Positions 58,646 to 64,000 of a stretch of 64,000 bases of DNA are shown one piece after another (the stretch's first letter is position 1; the number at the start of each line of letters is the position of its first letter). The DNA lies in contig JANCRA010000025.1 in the NCBI GenBank assembly GCA_024362935.1, positions 11,124,936 through 11,188,935 of the forward strand, written 5' to 3'. The translations under genes were made by a program, and so were the position numbers. The stretch comes from Setophaga petechia (Eukaryota; Chordata; Aves; Passeriformes; Parulidae). The notes under the pieces were generated by a model. The model was not told where the DNA came from. It did no database searches and saw nothing but the letters and a program-made list of their open reading frames with translations.

Positions 58646-61600
58646 CATTTCCTCCCTCCAAACTGTGTCTTTATTATTTGCCCATATCCACAAGCTGGGT
58701 GTATGCAGAAGGCACCAGCCCAGGCTTTGTCACTGAACCAGCACAGAGCACAAAATCCTCTCCACTCTCAAGCTGAGCCTGCTCACCTGCCCTGTGCAAA
58801 GCTCTGCTGCTCTGCATTTGCCAGGACATTCAGCCCCAGCCACAAAGGAGAGTGGGGGCACGTATGGACAGATGTGTACATAAAGATAAACCTGTCAGTT
58901 GCTTTTCACCCTCACCTGTCAAAATTCAGTATTCACTCATGAGCCTTTCAGTCAATGCTGCTTAGCTGAGGTATTTTAAAGATACTACTGCACTATGAAT
59001 CTAATTGGAAAAAAAAAAGTAAGACAAATAAATCATTTCCTAACACTTCAAAACCACTAAATATTAACTGAGTCTAACATGTATACACTAAGGACTTCAG
59101 TACACTCTGCAACTCTGAGGAAAATATTCCATTATATATGATGTTAACCACCAGTGCAAATGTGGTCGTCCTGCTACAGCATAACAGATGAATAATAAAA
59201 TCTCTCAAAACTAAAATGCATAGCAACAAAATGTATGTGTTTTTAGAATTATTTCTATATAAATCATGCATTTATTTAATCCAAATTAATTTCTACAGCC
59301 CTTTTCCACAGAGGGATATTGCCTGAGATGAAAAGTAACACACTCAACCTTTTAGCAAGGCTAATACCTGCATGCTTCTGAGACTGCATTCTTATTTCTG
59401 CTGGTAGGTGCTGTATAAATTTGTAATAGAGACCATCTGATAAGCATTTTCCAAGACTGCTTCTTTCACGTGAACAGAAATAAATTCTCAGCATCTGGAT
59501 GTCAAGGCATGAAGATGGTAATTGAAACTCTTGCTCAGTACAGTGAAGTATTTAAAGACAGCATAACATAATGGAAATTAGCAGCAGAAGCACAAAATTC
59601 CACAGGCTCCTGCAGCACATCTGACCAGGATAAAGGCTGCTGCCACAAAGGACAAACTGACCATGCCATGGCAATGCAGTATAAAGCCAGAGAAAGCTGA
59701 CCTGACTAAACACACAAAGCTTTTCCAAATGTCTGTCAACTCAGGATGTTCTGAGCTGACTTTTTTCCAGTTTACATTTATAAAACCACTGTTGCATTGA
59801 TAAACAAATAATAAAATAATTCATTCTTCTACCTGTATCACCCTTAAATACTGGGGAAATTGGAAGGACTACTTTTTGGGACATTCACTGTGGTATGTGC
59901 TCTCCTGACTTGAAGGAAACCATATCTGAGAGTGAACTGTCTTGAAGTCCATTTTAAATTATTATTTATGAACAGGTAAAGGTTAATTACTTTGATGCTG
60001 CAAACCTACAAAAGACTGACATGAACTTAATTCTAGCTTTCTACCTTTATCTTCCTTTTCTCCTATTAATAACCTTATTTTAAATACACTAGGGACACTA
60101 GCTGCATTGTGATCAATGGCTGTGGTTTGAGTTTAAAATTTTGGACTGCCTTTCCCCTTGAAAAAAAAAATATTGCATGGTTGATACATAACATAAAGGA
60201 GTTTTATGACATGACTGAAAGAGTTACTACAGAATCCAAATGAGATACAGTAGTATATGCTGCTGTATACACTCTGGTTTTCCAGAAGTTTTTTTTAAAA
60301 CAAAAATTTTATTAAAGTCCACTTACATCAGTGAGAAGTCAACTTCAGACAAAGTTGTACTTAGAAAAATGTATATACTACATTTAATGAAAAATGTAGA
60401 AAAATGAATATACTAAGAAAAATGTAATACTATTTAAACACCTTGTATTATCAGAAGTCCTCCTCTGCTGTACTGCAGATGTATTTACATTCCCATCATA
60501 AAAATTTGCTACAGGAAGATCTGGAAACAAATTACATAAGACAATATTCTCTGTCTATCAATTGAAGCAAAATTTTTAACACTGCTATTTGACAAAAATG
60601 CCTTCCCAAAGCTTGATTGTTAACAGACTCCAGGAAAAAAAAACTATTTCATAAATAATATCAAACATTTCAATTTGTAATTGCTGAAAACATGTGTTCA
60701 CTGTCTCTGAAACTTCCAAATGGGAAAGGAAAACAGGAAATATCCAAATGGGAAAGGAAAACAGGAAATAAAAGCATCTGATGGATAAAGAATGGTGGGA
60801 TTTAGGTTGCTTTTTAAAGAATAGTTTAGACAAACCCAATTTAATAGAAGCTCTTCTATTTTCATAAAATCAGAGAATTTCAACCACCAGGATTTTTCCT
60901 ACACACACACAAATGTCGTTCCAATGTCGAGAAAATTTCTGAGATTCTAAATTGCTCAAGCATCTTCATGGACAGTCCCTCTGATCCAAATTTCACAGGA
61001 AACTGCAGCAACATCTCCCAAGCTCTGCTGAGAATGAGGGAGACAACTAAAACCAGAGTGCAAGAGCCCAGCCTAGAAAGAACTGATCCCACTGAAGTTT
61101 GCTGTGCATCACACAGTGCTCTCCATGTCCAAAGCTCACTGCTACAGCCAGGAGCAACTCAGACAACAGTTCTGAAGTCAGGCATTGCTTAAACTCCTCC
61201 AGTTGTAGGCACACCTCCTGTTTGGAGAACTGGTTGTGAGTTACTGGTATTTTTACTCCTTTCTAAAGCCAAAAGTGATCTGGTCAGAAGATGCTCAGGG
61301 GCAAAACAGTGCAGTGGAAGGGCAGCCATGCAGCTGAGCAGTGTGCAAGGAGAAATAGCAGGAAGGCTGAAGAAGTGCTGCAGGTGGCATCAAACCCACT
61401 TAGAACCTAGAGTTACACTGTACAAGTGTAAGAAATACTTTGTCCTTCTCTCAGGACCACAATTTCTCCTGCTGATGTGCAGATATTTGTTCCTGCCTAC
61501 TGGCACACAGCAGAATTCCTTGCTAAAACAGAGCTGCCCTAGTGAGAACTGAGGTGATGTCCCACAGCTGTGAGATGCCATCAGCTCCATCTCAGGGACT

Positions 61601-64000
61601 GTAAATGCCTCTGACCACACTCACAGCAGGGCCACAGAGTGGGAAACACACTGAAATGAGTTTTCAACTTTCACCCATTGCTATACAAAATCTTTTCCTC
61701 ACACAGGAAAAGCCAAGACACTGTTTTACTCCTAGGACATTGCAGCAGCCCTTGCTTGTCCTGGCAAGGCCACATCTTTCCAGAAAACTGCATGAAACAA
61801 CTGAAAGGATTATGGTTTCAGCTTGGCAGTGATTTTTTACTGAGACATGGCTTCAGCCTCACAGAAGAGATGAATGAGGTGGACAAATCATAACCTCTAT
61901 AAGGCCCTAATTTACCACTTTTAACCATAAGATGCTTAGTACCTAAAGTTAGCTTCCCAGTGACTCTCAGTTAAAAGGTTTATCCCCCCAAATCATCCAC
62001 ATCCAGGCCATGTTCACTTCAACTGAGCAGGGGCACTGTTCTCACAATCAGAGATGTTTATCACAAGCAGTAATTTGCTTTGTGTCTTTACTAATTACCA
62101 GTGCTGCTTAAAAATCCAACACCTCACAGCCTGTCTCTACTCTTCCTTCTACAACTGCTGAAGTTAACTCACATGGTTAATTTCTAACATAATAATGACT
62201 GTTATTATTTCCCCTCAGGTGCTAATAGATGCTTTAGTACAAAAGATGTGGACAGATTAAAATGACATACAGGATGAAACAGTTTACAAACACAAGGCAA
62301 ACTGATTTGGAAATCCTGGTCACTGCTGGTATATACACAGAAACACTTGTTAGAGCAAATTTTATGAGCAGGTCTAGTGACAGCCATTTGTGCTCATGGG
62401 GAGCCATCATGTAATACTGTAATTTCATCCTGAACTGCCTGGGAACTTCCAGCCATGAGGTTCCAATGGGTATAAACTAGTGTACTAGTTTTCCCATGCA
62501 AAACCACCACAACTAGTTATTAAAATCCCTCTCCCCTTTTGAGACAGCTCAAATACTGGCTTCACTTAATGCCTCTCACCTGGCAATGGCTACCACGAAG
62601 AACTGATTGGATATTTTTGAAAACTGGGACTGTAAACTTTCAGTTTGGGAGAAAAAATGTGTAAGTATACAGAGGTCAACTGGTTTCTCACTGATCTGAA
62701 CTGAAGCCTGCTCTTACTGCAAACATGTATCAATGAGGTAGTGACACACATCATCAGCCTGAATCAAACTGAAGAATTCTCCAATATACACATTTACAAA
62801 CACAGTCTCTGAAAGCACAGGAAAGATTGAAATCCCACAGCTCTCAGTTTAACTTATAATTTCCTTGCTGGTTTCCTACAGCCCATATAAGCTGCACAAT
62901 AAGGTACTAAACCTGTGTGTTTGCTTGGCAGCTGTTCCATATTCAAACCTTGTCAGGCATAATACATATAAGGAACTCCACCAGGATGTATTTTGAATGC
63001 TATCCCACATTGGAAAGTAATTTTCTGTCTCAAAAATGCATTCTAATTTTCTCTTAGTATTACAGAATCATGTATACCTACACAAACGTGAGAGTAGAAC
63101 TGAACAATTTTTTCTTTCACCCTTTATAATCATACATTTAGCATGATGTTTCCCTCACATCTCTATGAATAAAGGAAATCAATTCCACAAAGAATATTCA
63201 CTCAAAGACTTACTGGAGAAAAGGAAATAGGAAACAATTTGGGGATTGCAGAATGCACAGGATGAGCCCTAGAACGCTCTGACAAACATCAGCCTTAAGA
63301 TTACCTTTTCATTTCCTGCACTGAACAGAGTAAAATAACCATGGAATAAAAGACATTTTGTTTTTTAAAAACATAGCTCACTTGATGAGGTATTGCAAAA
63401 TCACAACTCGTTTTTCTCTTATCTGTAAATATGGTATTTAACTGAGTAATTATTTGAGTCACGTAGGCCACATGTGGATGAGCTGGATAGACTTTTGTGT
63501 TTTGTAAATTATAAATAACCCTACACAAACACTGCTTTACTAGAGCAATAGAAGTACAGGCTCCACTTCTGAGGGGAGAAAAAAAGAAAAAATGGCAAAC
63601 TCTTGCTTCCTGTTATGTTTCATGTTATTTTTCAGAAGTTCAGCAGCAAAGAGCTACCATGAAACAAACCAGAGTATTTAATGAGACAGCAACTGGCAAA
63701 AATAAAACATTTCATGGGATATTGTATTTCATGCATGAAAAGTACTGCCTATAGCTCTTTAAATAAGTATTAAATGACAGGTAAAAAGAAGGAATTTACT
63801 AAGAAGGGAGAAAACCTTACTGCTTATGCCTCAGAAACTACTTCAAAAACTAAACTATTTATAGTCAAAGAGGCAAAGAAAGTCTCTTCACTTTACATGA
63901 AAGGTGAGGGAAATTTGATGAACTAGTATTTCTGTGAAAAATATTTTACACTGGTTTCTGTAATTGCAATTGCAGGTTGATTTCAAATACAGAAAAACCA
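58646..64000. other. AT-rich sequence to the window end, no gene
   Basis: No gene or recognised transposon is supported apart from a 28-bp tandem duplication (listed). Short AGAAAAATG words recur near 60363-60425. Frames at 58628-58942, 60585-60839, 61328-61552 and 61605-61893 have no recognisable domain. Confidence 0.5.
60715..60770. repeat. Perfect 28-bp tandem duplication
   Basis: A 28-base unit starting TCCAAATGGGAAAGG is repeated immediately and without mismatch (60715-60742 and 60743-60770). Perfect identity suggests a young duplication. The frame at 60585-60883 on the minus strand crosses it but is otherwise unremarkable. Confidence 0.92.

Overview
The window reads as nuclear DNA of a bird, probably a songbird. 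It is AT-rich and poor in CpG, with no operon-like gene packing, and open reading frames are short and unconvincing. It carries a chicken-repeat-1 (CR1) LINE whose reverse-transcriptase remnant can be read on the minus strand. It also carries several solo long terminal repeats (LTRs) whose ends and body I recognise as families common in passerine genomes. These family calls rest on memory and visible structure; no search was run.

I find no supportable protein-coding gene, no tRNA or rRNA gene and no CRISPR array in 64 kb. The longest frames (about 100-230 codons) lie in GC-rich or simple-repeat DNA, or look like chance frames. The window is best described as a gene desert, a very long intron or the 5' flank of a gene. 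Its main functional landmark is a CpG-rich domain at about 18.63-21.06 kb with the look of a developmental-regulator or lncRNA promoter. A smaller CpG island lies at 3.48-3.74 kb and contains a good splice-donor sequence.

Layout: 0-3.2 kb holds mildly CpG-enriched sequence, a G-run tract and a hexamer minisatellite. 3.2-9.4 kb has the small CpG island, a perfect 30-bp tandem duplication and long homopolymers. 9.4-9.75 kb is a candidate regulatory element with mirrored SOX-type sites. 9.75-18.6 kb is featureless apart from a possible ancient MIR SINE. 18.6-21.15 kb is the large CpG domain, ending in Z-DNA-prone sequence and a (TTCCC)17 tract. 24.6-25.3 and 29.9-30.5 kb are two plus-strand solo LTRs. 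39.7-40.2 kb is a minus-strand LTR with phased CCAAT boxes. 43.5-46.1 kb is a cluster of two related LTRs in opposite orientation, with GC-rich retroelement-like DNA and a 60-bp tandem duplication between them. 57.4-58.65 kb is a 5'-truncated CR1. The rest is AT-rich unannotated sequence with scattered microsatellites.

No novel multi-gene system is visible. The best leads are regulatory or structural: the CpG domain with its AT-rich homeodomain-site core, the non-B-DNA cluster at its edge, the mirrored SOX element at 9.66 kb, and the retroelement cluster at 43.5-46.1 kb.
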